From Lachnospiraceae bacterium UBA7182 (GTDB lineage Bacteria > Bacillota > Clostridia > Lachnospirales > Lachnospiraceae): a DNA stretch of 23,375 nt. The stretch is taken from NCBI GenBank assembly GCA_002491115.1, contig DKVI01000018.1:1-23375 (forward strand). The letters run 5' to 3'. The position numbers and the translations under genes were made by a program. The notes beneath the pieces were generated by a model. It ran no database searches. It was not told the origin of the DNA and saw nothing but the letters and a program-made list of their open reading frames with translations. How positions within the stretch are numbered: position 1 is the stretch's first letter; each line of letters opens with the position of its first letter. Below, one piece after another: positions 17,036-23,375 of the stretch.

Positions 17036-17064
17036 AGCCAGAGGGAAAGAATGTCCCTCTGGCT
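17036..17064. terminator. Intrinsic terminator downstream of cooS2
   Basis: AGCCAGAGGGA (17036-17046) and TCCCTCTGGCT (17054-17064) form a perfect 11-base stem with a 7-base loop. T-rich sequence follows on both strands (minus TTTGTTGTGTTTGTT; plus CTGTTTCATTTTATT). It ends the CODH operon and separates it from the sugar operon. A closely related hairpin occurs at 23301-23334. Confidence 0.75.
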
Positions 17065-17090
17065 CTGTTTCATTTTATTATATTTATGCT

Positions 17091-19097
17091 TCAGCAATCC
17101 CATCCCAGCGCCTTGCGTTTCGCCTCAAAGTCGCTGACGATTCTGTTTCCCAGTGCAATCGGGTCTGTATCCACTACCATAACGGACCCCAGCATTTCTT
17201 TCGTATCTTCTTTAAAGAATTTTGTAACATTCTCAGAACCAAACGTCTGGGGTTCTACGCAATGGTAGGAGTTTAAGCCAAGCAGGCGGAAAGCCAGTGC
17301 AGCGCCTACGCCCTTCTCATTTGCCCACTCCGGGCTTGACTGCGCAAACGGCATGTCTTTCAATGCGTGTCCGCAGACATTCGCCACATTAGAAAGGATG
17401 CCGGTAGACCTTGTATTATCTATGCACTCACCCACATGCCATGCCGGCGGCATATTGTACTTCTTTAAAAATGCCTTCAAAGAATCCCCCGCCTTGCTTT
17501 CAACCGCCTCCATATTACAGTACCCAAGTTTCAGCAGCGGGAAAGAGGCGCATCCATTGGTCAGTATCAGAATATTATTTTTAAGCAGAATATCCGTGAC
17601 GTCTACAATGGCACGCTCATATACCACTTTCGGGTTCGTACATCCGACCATGTTGACGATTCCTTTGATTTGTCCGCTCTTTACAGCTTCCGCCAACGGT
17701 TCAAAGGAACCGCCCAGATCTTTGCAGACGCTTTCAACACTGAATCCAAGTTCCGCCTCCACTTCATAGGGCGGAATAAATACCGGTATTCCCTGACGCG
17801 CTTCAAAGCTCTCAATCGCGCGCAAAACAATCTTCTTTGCGATTTCTGTCGTTTCTCCAATATTGGAATGTTCATGGTCATACGCAATATGCTCGGCCCC
17901 CGGCAGCCTGGTAGAATCATTGGTCGTAACGACTGTCGTCTTAAAGCATCTTGCCACATCCATGATCGACGGATAGATATCCTGTACATCCGCAACCCAC
18001 AGATCAAGCGCGCCGGTTCCCAGTACCAGTTCTGCCCCCGGCGGATTGCAGAGCGGAATTACATTGTTGTATCTGTACATGGCAGAAAGGCCTGTACAAC
18101 AGACTCCGTAAAACTGAATCCCTTTCGCGCCTTTGCTTTTCGCAAGCTCCACAAACTCATCACTCTGTCCCAGACGCACAATCTCACTGACAAGCGTCGG
18201 CATATGTCCATGTACCGCAATGTTGACATATCCTTTTTTCAACGCCCCGATATTGACCATTGTCTTCCTGCGCTCGCCAATGCCAAACAGACTGTCCGTA
18301 GCCAGATTCGTCCCCACTACCGTGCCGAACACGAAAGCCAGCCCGGTACGCAAAAACTGCTTCATAATATTACGCCAGTCTCCGTCCGTAGCCTCACCGG
18401 AATTGTGCATGGACTCAAATACTTCATGATAGGTACTGATCGGCAGTATTCCCAGTTCTTTCCATACCTTCTGCCTCTCCGGCGGCGCGCAGTATTTAAT
18501 GGTCTTATACTCGTCTGCCTCCGCACGGGAAAGATCTTCCAGAAGAACTTCCGCAAATGCCGCCGCAACTTCCTCAACCGTTTTATTTTCCGTTTCCAGC
18601 CCAAAAGACTTTGCCGTTGCGATCAGCTTATCCGCGCCCAGAATCGGCCGTTTTAACTTTCCTTCCGCAGCCCATTTCAAAGAAAGGATCACTTCTCTTG
18701 CGTGCATACCATGCTGCGCGGTTCCGCCTGTGACTGCTCTTAACATATTTCTGGCAACGATCAAATCCGCATCCGCCCCGCAGACGCCCCGGGGGCTTTT
18801 CTTTGTGATACGACAGGGCCCCATATGGCAGATCCGGCAGCATATGCCCGCAAGTCCGAAATTACATTGCGGCTGCTGCTTGTCAAATCTGTCAAATGAC
18901 GTATCAATCCCCAACTGTTCCATGCGAAGCAGCATTTCCCGAACCGCCGGGTCCGGCGTCTTTTCCAGAACATCCTGCTTGGTCGGAAATGTCTTTCGGT
19001 ACTCATTTACTGCTGTTATGTAATCTGTTACATCGTTAGGGTCGTGGTGATGATGGTGGTCATGATCGTGGTCATGATCGTGTGTACTTTCACTCAT
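17091..19097 (-). CDS. CooS-type nickel CODH paralogue with altered C-cluster and His-rich tail (CooS2)
   Basis: This 668-residue protein is homologous to anaerobic CODH along its whole length. Residues 6-18 are almost all His and Asp, then about 45 extra residues precede the usual start. The D-cluster (C78, C86) and B-cluster (C87, C90, C95, C106) cysteines are intact. At the C-cluster, H298, C334, C486, C516 and C558 are present, but the position equal to Cys333 of Carboxydothermus CODH-II is Asp (D373, codon GAT). The position equal to Asp219 is Phe (F255), and Ile567 is Ala (A599). The catalytic Lys (K595) and His (H129) remain. Proton-channel histidines 99 and 102 are Glu and Leu. Residue equivalences come from my alignment to a remembered reference. 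It is last in the three-gene operon, 21 bases after the A1-domain gene, with AAGGAGA upstream. Activity may be altered or lost; a role as electron-transfer or structural partner is inference. Confidence 0.9.
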   Translation of the reverse strand: MSESTHDHDHDHDHHHHHDPNDVTDYITAVNEYRKTFPTKQDVLEKTPDPAVREMLLRMEQLGIDTSFDRFDKQQPQCNFGLAGICCRICHMGPCRITKKSPRGVCGADADLIVARNMLRAVTGGTAQHGMHAREVILSLKWAAEGKLKRPILGADKLIATAKSFGLETENKTVEEVAAAFAEVLLEDLSRAEADEYKTIKYCAPPERQKVWKELGILPISTYHEVFESMHNSGEATDGDWRNIMKQFLRTGLAFVFGTVVGTNLATDSLFGIGERRKTMVNIGALKKGYVNIAVHGHMPTLVSEIVRLGQSDEFVELAKSKGAKGIQFYGVCCTGLSAMYRYNNVIPLCNPPGAELVLGTGALDLWVADVQDIYPSIMDVARCFKTTVVTTNDSTRLPGAEHIAYDHEHSNIGETTEIAKKIVLRAIESFEARQGIPVFIPPYEVEAELGFSVESVCKDLGGSFEPLAEAVKSGQIKGIVNMVGCTNPKVVYERAIVDVTDILLKNNILILTNGCASFPLLKLGYCNMEAVESKAGDSLKAFLKKYNMPPAWHVGECIDNTRSTGILSNVANVCGHALKDMPFAQSSPEWANEKGVGAALAFRLLGLNSYHCVEPQTFGSENVTKFFKEDTKEMLGSVMVVDTDPIALGNRIVSDFEAKRKALGWDC

Positions 19098-19118
19098 TTA
19101 TCTGTCTCCTTTTAAATT

Positions 19119-20012
19119 TTAGTTGATTTTAATGCCACGCGCTTCCAAAGAAGTATCCTTGAATTTTGTTAAATCCGGCTGCACAATCAGGCTTCTGGGA
19201 ACCTTAATGTTTACTGCCTCAGCAGTTACAACATCGTCTGTAACTACCGGAAAGCCCAGGGCAATTGCACCTGCACCACAAGCTGTAACTACCGGATCAA
19301 GTGCCCCCAATGCATTTACAAATACCGGCACATGTTTAAAGGTGTATTCCATCAGACCCGCAGCATCACCGCCTTGAATATCACCGGAAATTAAAGCCGC
19401 CCTTATCGCAACAGATACAGCATGAATAACAGATGTAACATCTTTGCCCAATGGAATCACATGCACATCCGCGCCTGTCTTATATCCCATCTTTTCACAC
19501 TGGTCAATGATCCCGCCAACCAAAGTAACCAGGATACCCTGGGTCTGATAGCTCTTTACAAGAGCAGCGCCCCCTTCAGCCGTTGGAGCTGTTCCAAGAA
19601 TAACTGCAACCCCAGGAACGTCTCCGGTTACAAGCGATGCCCCCAGTTCACGAATGACTGCATCGCTGAGATGACCGTAGTATGGAGCCTTATACGGTAT
19701 TGTGCCATCTATATATTTTAGTGCCTCGATAAACTCCGCACAAAGAGCTGTAGCTACTCCGGACATAAATACATCATTCAGTCTCTTTTCTCTTGTCATA
19801 AGAGTCTTGACTACACTAAGAGCTTCTTTTAATCCGCCAATATCTCCTATCCTGGTTCCTGTCACACCATAGTAGCAAGGTAAACTGTATGCAGTATCCG
19901 GAAAAGAAATTACTTTGTCAGCACCATGCGCAGCAATGGCTGCATCAATTGCTTTTTCAGCCAATCCGTATACTGTATCATTTCCACTAAATACAACATC
20001 AAATAAAGTCAT
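19119..20012 (-). CDS. Stand-alone N-terminal (A1, CODH-binding) domain of acetyl-CoA synthase
   Basis: The 297-residue protein matches the N-terminal domain of bacterial acetyl-CoA synthase (AcsB) end to end: FPDTAYSLP (37-45) against YPDTAYYLP, SGVATALCAEFIEALKYI, VPGVAVILG, PLGKDVTSVIHA, GFPVVTD (253-259) and the terminal LEARGIKIN, which equals the METRGIKL boundary before the A2 domain. The A2 and A3 domains, and so all A-cluster cysteines, are absent; there is no C-x-C. In known CODH/ACS complexes this domain docks on CODH and forms part of the CO tunnel. Start 20012 has GGGGGAG just upstream and lies 13 bases after the cooS1 stop. The frame is open to 20102 but would overlap cooS1. A clean domain boundary and intact frame argue for a functional protein rather than a decayed acsB. 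No methyl-transfer partner is in the window. Confidence 0.85.
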   Translation of the reverse strand: MTLFDVVFSGNDTVYGLAEKAIDAAIAAHGADKVISFPDTAYSLPCYYGVTGTRIGDIGGLKEALSVVKTLMTREKRLNDVFMSGVATALCAEFIEALKYIDGTIPYKAPYYGHLSDAVIRELGASLVTGDVPGVAVILGTAPTAEGGAALVKSYQTQGILVTLVGGIIDQCEKMGYKTGADVHVIPLGKDVTSVIHAVSVAIRAALISGDIQGGDAAGLMEYTFKHVPVFVNALGALDPVVTACGAGAIALGFPVVTDDVVTAEAVNIKVPRSLIVQPDLTKFKDTSLEARGIKIN

Positions 20013-20025
20013 TTCCGTCTCCCCC

Positions 20026-21918
20026 CTAAATTCCAAGCGCAGCACGTTTCTCTTCAATTCGCGCCAACATTGCATCGCCCAGTTTTTCAATATTTGTCTC
20101 AATCGTATACGCCGCTTCTACCCAGTCACGAATCCCTTCTGTCAGCCACCACACCATTTGATCCGAACCTGAAACCTGCGGCTCTACACCCAGGAAAGTA
20201 TCTATTCCGGTTGCCACTACATAGTTTCCAATTGACACAGCCTTTTCAGACATCCATTCCGGAGCACACCCTACCAGAGGAAGCTGTGAGATATTAAGAC
20301 CGGAATCTTTCGCCAGTTTTGAAGCCAATACAACCATGCGGGAAATGTCCACACATGATCCCATATGTAATACCGGGGGGATATCTGCCAGCTCACATAC
20401 ACGTTTCAAGCCGGCACCGCACAAATTTTTTGCTTCCTTATCCATAAGTCCCGCCCTTGCTGCCGCCTGTGCAGAACATCCTGACAAAATGACAATAACA
20501 TCATTGGCAATCAACTTTTTCATCAGCTCGATATGCGCCTGGTCTGCGCGAACCCGCGGATTATTGCATCCCACCAATGCCGCCGCTCCTCTAAGTACGC
20601 CCGAAGTAATACATTCAATTAAAGGTTTCGTAGTTCCTGTCACATCCACATATGAATTCGTTACGCCATCCAGCACTTTGACAATCGCTTCTGTCGAATA
20701 GCCGACGGTTGCTTTCTGTTTCATTTGCGGAATATATACCAGCTCCGGCTTTCTGTTTACGAAGTTTTCGACGGCTGCGCGAACAATCTTTTTCGCGTTT
20801 TCCCCTGCGTTTTTTGAATCGAAACGAATGAAATCAGAATCCGGCATCTGAGCAATCGGCGAAGTTGTAATAAATTTTGTATGGAAACATTTGCTCAGTG
20901 GTCCCAGAGCCGGGAAAATACATTGTACATCCACTACAATAGCTTCACACGCACCTGTTAGCACCACATTTTCCTGCTGTAGAAAATTACCTGCCATAGG
21001 AATACCACGACGCATTGCAACTTCATTGGAAGTACAGCATACTCCGGCAACATTGATACCTTTAGCGCCCACAGATTTTGCAAGTTCCAGCATCTCCGGG
21101 TCCTCTGAATAATCACAAATCATCTCAGAAAGTGACGGGTCATGTCCATGAACTATAATGTTCACCATGTCCTCTTTCATGACTCCCAGATTTGCCTCCG
21201 TATCTACTGGCTTTGGCGTACCAAACATAACATCCGAAAATTCCGTTCCGCACATGGAACCGCCCCATCCGTCAGACATACCAGATCTGAGGGACTGCCG
21301 TACCAACGCTTCCGCCTTGCAGGAATTTCCCATATGGGTCATATGCATTGCCGTAGATACCTCACGGTCAATTGCGCGAGGCTCAATTTCCGCATCTCTC
21401 CAGAGCTTTTGCGTATGCTCGGGCGCTCTTTTCAGCCATCTTTGTACTCCGTACGGTTTCCCGTATTCAAGTAAAGCCAGTTCCGACATTTCATGAGCCA
21501 GATCATAAATATCCTTTCCTTCTGTTTCTACTCCCCACTCTTTTGCGATACATAACAGTTTTTCCGGATCTTTGACTTTATAATTTCCATCCGGCGCAAC
21601 AGTATGCAGTGTATGGCAGATCTCTCTTCCGTGATCTGAATGTGTAGCGGCTCCGCCTGCTGTAAATCTCAGGAAATTCCGCCCTGCAATTCCATGTGCA
21701 TCACATCCGCAGATTCCTCTTGGAGCTTTCGGAGTAATACGGCAGGGGCCCATAGAGCAAATTCTGCAACAGATTCCCTGCTCACCGAATTTACAGTGCG
21801 GCGTCTGATTCTTTACCCGAAGCTGCCAGGAATCAGCTCCTACTTTCTTACCCGTTTCAATTAGCCGATCTGTCGCAGCTTCAAATTCTTCGATTGTTGT
21901 TAATCTGAAGTCTCCCAT
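20026..21918 (-). CDS. cooS: CooS-type nickel carbon monoxide dehydrogenase catalytic subunit (CooS1)
   Basis: The enzyme interconverts CO and CO2 in the cytoplasm, passing electrons through Fe-S clusters. The 630 residues match CODH length. By alignment to Carboxydothermus CODH-II (from memory): D-cluster C42, C50; B-cluster C51, C54, C59, C70; C-cluster H259, C295, C333, C451, C481, C522; catalytic H93, D216, K559 and I563. All are present. Proton-channel H96 and H102 are kept; position 99 is Glu. It is first in the operon, with AGGAGG 7 bases before the ATG and an extended -10 promoter upstream. No CooF ferredoxin, CooC nickel insertase or hydrogenase gene is adjacent. Since CODHs are dimers, it may form a homodimer or a heterodimer with CooS2. 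Confidence 0.93.
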   Translation of the reverse strand: MGDFRLTTIEEFEAATDRLIETGKKVGADSWQLRVKNQTPHCKFGEQGICCRICSMGPCRITPKAPRGICGCDAHGIAGRNFLRFTAGGAATHSDHGREICHTLHTVAPDGNYKVKDPEKLLCIAKEWGVETEGKDIYDLAHEMSELALLEYGKPYGVQRWLKRAPEHTQKLWRDAEIEPRAIDREVSTAMHMTHMGNSCKAEALVRQSLRSGMSDGWGGSMCGTEFSDVMFGTPKPVDTEANLGVMKEDMVNIIVHGHDPSLSEMICDYSEDPEMLELAKSVGAKGINVAGVCCTSNEVAMRRGIPMAGNFLQQENVVLTGACEAIVVDVQCIFPALGPLSKCFHTKFITTSPIAQMPDSDFIRFDSKNAGENAKKIVRAAVENFVNRKPELVYIPQMKQKATVGYSTEAIVKVLDGVTNSYVDVTGTTKPLIECITSGVLRGAAALVGCNNPRVRADQAHIELMKKLIANDVIVILSGCSAQAAARAGLMDKEAKNLCGAGLKRVCELADIPPVLHMGSCVDISRMVVLASKLAKDSGLNISQLPLVGCAPEWMSEKAVSIGNYVVATGIDTFLGVEPQVSGSDQMVWWLTEGIRDWVEAAYTIETNIEKLGDAMLARIEEKRAALGI

Positions 21919-21958
21919 ATTGCAACCTCCTATATGACATCATTCTTTTTACAACAAC

Positions 21959-21989
21959 ATCATACCAGAGATTTCATCCCTGCTGGTAT
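21959..21989 (-). promoter_or_regulatory. cooS1 operon promoter with overlapping inverted repeat
   Basis: On the minus strand an extended -10 TGGTATGAT (TATGAT at 21959-21964) lies about 40 bases before the cooS1 ATG. No good -35 is present. A perfect inverted repeat, ATACCAG (21962-21968) and CTGGTAT (21983-21989) with 14 bases between, overlaps the -10 and reaches toward the -35 region. A regulator bound here would control the operon. The adjacent LysR protein is the obvious candidate, but LysR activators usually bind further upstream, around 22000-22015, where ATACAGTTTACAGTTAT also occurs. Confidence 0.45.
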
Positions 21990-22021
21990 CAACAAATCGT
22001 CGATAACTGTAAACTGTATCG

Positions 22022-22071
22022 GCAAAAAAACAAAAAATCTGCCGATACTCCTACCCGGAAATTTCGGCAGA
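22022..22071 (-). terminator. Intrinsic terminator of the LysR regulator gene
   Basis: On the minus strand TCTGCCGA (22064-22071) pairs with TCGGCAGA (22038-22045) and is followed by TTTTTTGTTTTTTT. It separates the LysR transcript from the cooS1 operon although both are on the same strand. Confidence 0.75.
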
Positions 22072-22095
22072 CCCTTACTGAGATTATAATGGGTA

Positions 22096-22998
22096 TTAAT
22101 AAAATAACATAGGTTGCTGATTACTAAGATATCTTTGTGTATAAGATTTCCATCGCCTGATATATTTTAAATCTTTATTTTTATTTTTACAAATCATGTT
22201 TACTTCCCACACAAAAGAATCTTCTATCGGAATTATTTTCAGCCCCTGCTTTGACATATCGTCGCTGATTCTGTCCACAATGACTGAAATCCCCCTTTTT
22301 TGTGCCGTCAATTTATGACACAGACTGAATCCGCTGGTGCAGTATATAATATTTGCATCAAATCCCGCGCGCTGACATCTTTCTTTTACCAGATCATGTA
22401 TCTTAAATTTATGAGATTCTAAAATTAACGGCTCACCTTCCAGATCTGAAAATCTGACCATATTCTTCTGGGCCAGAGGATGATCTTCATATACTAAAAG
22501 ACTGGTTTTTGAAGAAAAAAGCGGAATAATTTCAAGCTCCGGGTTTTGTATCGGTCCAATTCCAAATCCTACATCATAATTTCCTGCAAGGATTTCCTGC
22601 TCTACATATATATCCGGGTATTCTATATAATCCAGGTGTATTCCCAGGTTTTCTGATTCAAAATTTAAAATAAAATCTACCCCCATAATCCGAAAAACAC
22701 CGTAAGCGCTGCACACGCGCAGCAGACCGCGTTCCTGCTGCCGCATCTTTTTTATTTCAGATATCAGTTCCTGATAATGAATTAACATTGGCCCGGCATA
22801 ACCCATAAGGCAGTCTCCATATGGAGTCAATGTAACGCCGTTAGGCGTTCTTTCCAGAAGAGTCACTCCTAATTCTGCCTCCAGACTTTTTATCCCTTTA
22901 CTGAGTCCCTGCGGCGTTATAAATAAATTTGCCGCCGCCTTTGTAATACTGCCACAATTACATACTTCCTGAAACCATTTTAAATTTTTAATATCCAT
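22096..22998 (-). CDS. LysR-family transcriptional regulator
   Basis: The 300-residue protein has a winged helix-turn-helix at about 1-60 (LKWFQEVCNCGSITKAAANL, then GLSKGIKSLEAELGVTLLER, the standard LysR signature) and a substrate-binding domain (about 90-295) of the periplasmic-binding-protein fold, with GNYDVGFGIG and AQKRGISVIVDRI typical of the effector pocket. It is encoded immediately upstream of the CODH operon on the same strand, not divergently as is common, and has its own promoter and terminator. The effector is unknown. Regulation of the CODH operon is suggested by position only. Confidence 0.9.
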   Translation of the reverse strand: MDIKNLKWFQEVCNCGSITKAAANLFITPQGLSKGIKSLEAELGVTLLERTPNGVTLTPYGDCLMGYAGPMLIHYQELISEIKKMRQQERGLLRVCSAYGVFRIMGVDFILNFESENLGIHLDYIEYPDIYVEQEILAGNYDVGFGIGPIQNPELEIIPLFSSKTSLLVYEDHPLAQKNMVRFSDLEGEPLILESHKFKIHDLVKERCQRAGFDANIIYCTSGFSLCHKLTAQKRGISVIVDRISDDMSKQGLKIIPIEDSFVWEVNMICKNKNKDLKYIRRWKSYTQRYLSNQQPMLFY

Positions 22999-23026
22999 CT
23001 CGCTTTATCCTCTATATAAAATTTTC

Positions 23027-23077
23027 ATCCATAACTCCATTAATATATATAATACCTTTTTATGGATCAGATGTAAA
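23027..23077 (-). promoter_or_regulatory. LysR gene promoter with inverted repeat
   Basis: On the minus strand TTTACA (23072-23077) and TATTAT (23049-23054) are 17 bases apart, each matching consensus at 5 of 6 positions. A perfect 8-base inverted repeat, ATCCATAA (23027-23034) and TTATGGAT (23060-23067), spans the -10, which is suited to autoregulation. Confidence 0.5.
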
Positions 23078-23115
23078 TCTGCTTATTCAATCCCCTTGTT
23101 GATTTTTTCTGGTTT

Positions 23116-23235
23116 CTATTGGGTAAATACGGTTCCCCAAAAGGCAATTGATTGTCTGTGTCTACGACTGTCTAACCATTTGATGATGTAGTGGCAAGCC
23201 ACACCACCCACAACGGTAACTAAAAGCGAGAACAT
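23116..23235 (-). CDS. Small hydrophobic peptide, possible type I toxin
   Basis: A 39-residue frame starts MFSLLVTVVGGVACHYIIKW and ends in a basic, aromatic tail. One membrane helix (about 2-20) followed by positive charge resembles small membrane toxins of Gram-positive type I systems, and I have an impression of similar short peptides in Firmicutes. The ribosome site before the ATG is weak, and the frame is open further upstream (VQVA precedes the Met), so the start is uncertain. Confidence 0.4.
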   Translation of the reverse strand: MFSLLVTVVGGVACHYIIKWLDSRRHRQSIAFWGTVFTQ

Positions 23236-23300
23236 AGCAACCTGGACCGTAAGGAATGTATCACGGAAAGCGCTGAAACCATTATGGCTCAGAAAGGCGA

Positions 23301-23345
23301 CAAAGCCAGAGGAAAAATCTTCCCTCTGGCTTTGTTTTACTTTAT
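23301..23345 (+). terminator. Plus-strand terminator-like hairpin
   Basis: CAAAGCCAGAGG (23301-23312) and CCTCTGGCTTTG (23323-23334) form a perfect 12-base stem with a 10-base loop, followed on the plus strand by TTTTACTTTATTATTT. No plus-strand protein gene ends here, so it may end an antisense RNA to the small peptide gene, or serve a minus-strand gene beyond the window edge. Confidence 0.55.
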
Positions 23346-23375
23346 TATTTAATTAATACTTTCCCAATCTGCCGT

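Noticed and set aside
17670..18656. Plus-strand frame of 328 codons opposite cooS2
   Set aside because: It is the antisense shadow of a conserved CODH gene; its Arg/Phe/Leu-rich composition and lack of homology mark it as non-coding.
19119..20102. A1-domain protein starting at 20102
   Set aside because: The extra 30 codons overlap the end of cooS1 in another frame and have no homology to acetyl-CoA synthase. ATG 20012 has a ribosome site and fits the family N-terminus.
17091..21918. A standard acetogenic CODH/ACS (Wood-Ljungdahl) cluster
   Set aside because: No A-cluster domain, corrinoid protein, methyltransferase, CooC or tetrahydrofolate enzyme genes are present, and the ACS homologue is only the N-terminal domain.
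17091..21918. Hydroxylamine reductase (hybrid cluster protein) as an alternative for the CooS proteins
   Set aside because: Both proteins have the C-x7-C-C-x2-C-x4-C D/B-cluster pattern, the HGH and GVCCT C-cluster motifs and full CODH length, which fit CODH rather than hybrid cluster protein.

Overview
The window looks like the chromosome of an anaerobic, low-to-moderate-GC Gram-positive bacterium of the class Clostridia, most likely a gut Lachnospiraceae. The grounds are strong AGGAGG-type ribosome binding sites, a YesM/YesN-controlled CUT1 sugar operon with GH42 and DUF624 genes, a DUF3793-flavodoxin pair, a MecA_N-type class B penicillin-binding protein, and nickel carbon monoxide dehydrogenases (CODH). 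The genus is not determined. No rRNA, tRNA, CRISPR array or intact insertion sequence was seen.

Layout. (1) 1-4260, minus strand: a chemoreceptor-like Cache protein that stops before any signalling domain, a MecA-like penicillin-binding protein, and a DUF3793-flavodoxin operon with a palindromic operator over its predicted start site. (2) 4388-7359, plus strand: one large secreted protein with nine 39-bp tandem repeats, a long Ig-like middle and a C-terminal flavodoxin domain, which is an unusual extracellular flavoprotein. (3) 7400-8110, plus strand: a Phd/YefM-RelE/ParE toxin-antitoxin pair, then a gene-poor stretch and a terminator shared with the next operon. (4) 8448-16851, minus strand: a seven-gene operon for uptake and cleavage of a galactoside-type sugar (binding protein, two permeases, response regulator, histidine kinase, DUF624 protein, GH42 beta-galactosidase). 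No transport ATPase is encoded in it. (5) 17091-21918, minus strand: the most interesting block, cooS1 - stand-alone N-terminal domain of acetyl-CoA synthase - cooS2, preceded by a LysR regulator (22096-22998) with its own terminator. (6) 22999-23375: the LysR promoter, a small hydrophobic peptide gene and a terminator-like hairpin.

How the parts work together. The sugar operon is a self-contained sense-import-cleave unit. The CODH block has two CooS paralogues flanking a 297-residue protein that matches only the CODH-docking, CO-tunnel domain (A1) of acetyl-CoA synthase and ends at the A1/A2 boundary, so it has no A-cluster. CooS1 keeps every metal ligand and catalytic residue I could place. 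CooS2 keeps its B and D cluster cysteines but has Asp for one C-cluster cysteine, Phe for the conserved active-site Asp and Ala for the conserved Ile, and it carries a His/Asp-rich N-terminal tail. No corrinoid protein, methyltransferase, CooC, CooF or full acetyl-CoA synthase is present in the window. This is therefore not an ordinary Wood-Ljungdahl cluster, and I do not recognise a described system with this composition. The proposed role, an asymmetric CODH heterodimer docked to an A1 scaffold, is inference.
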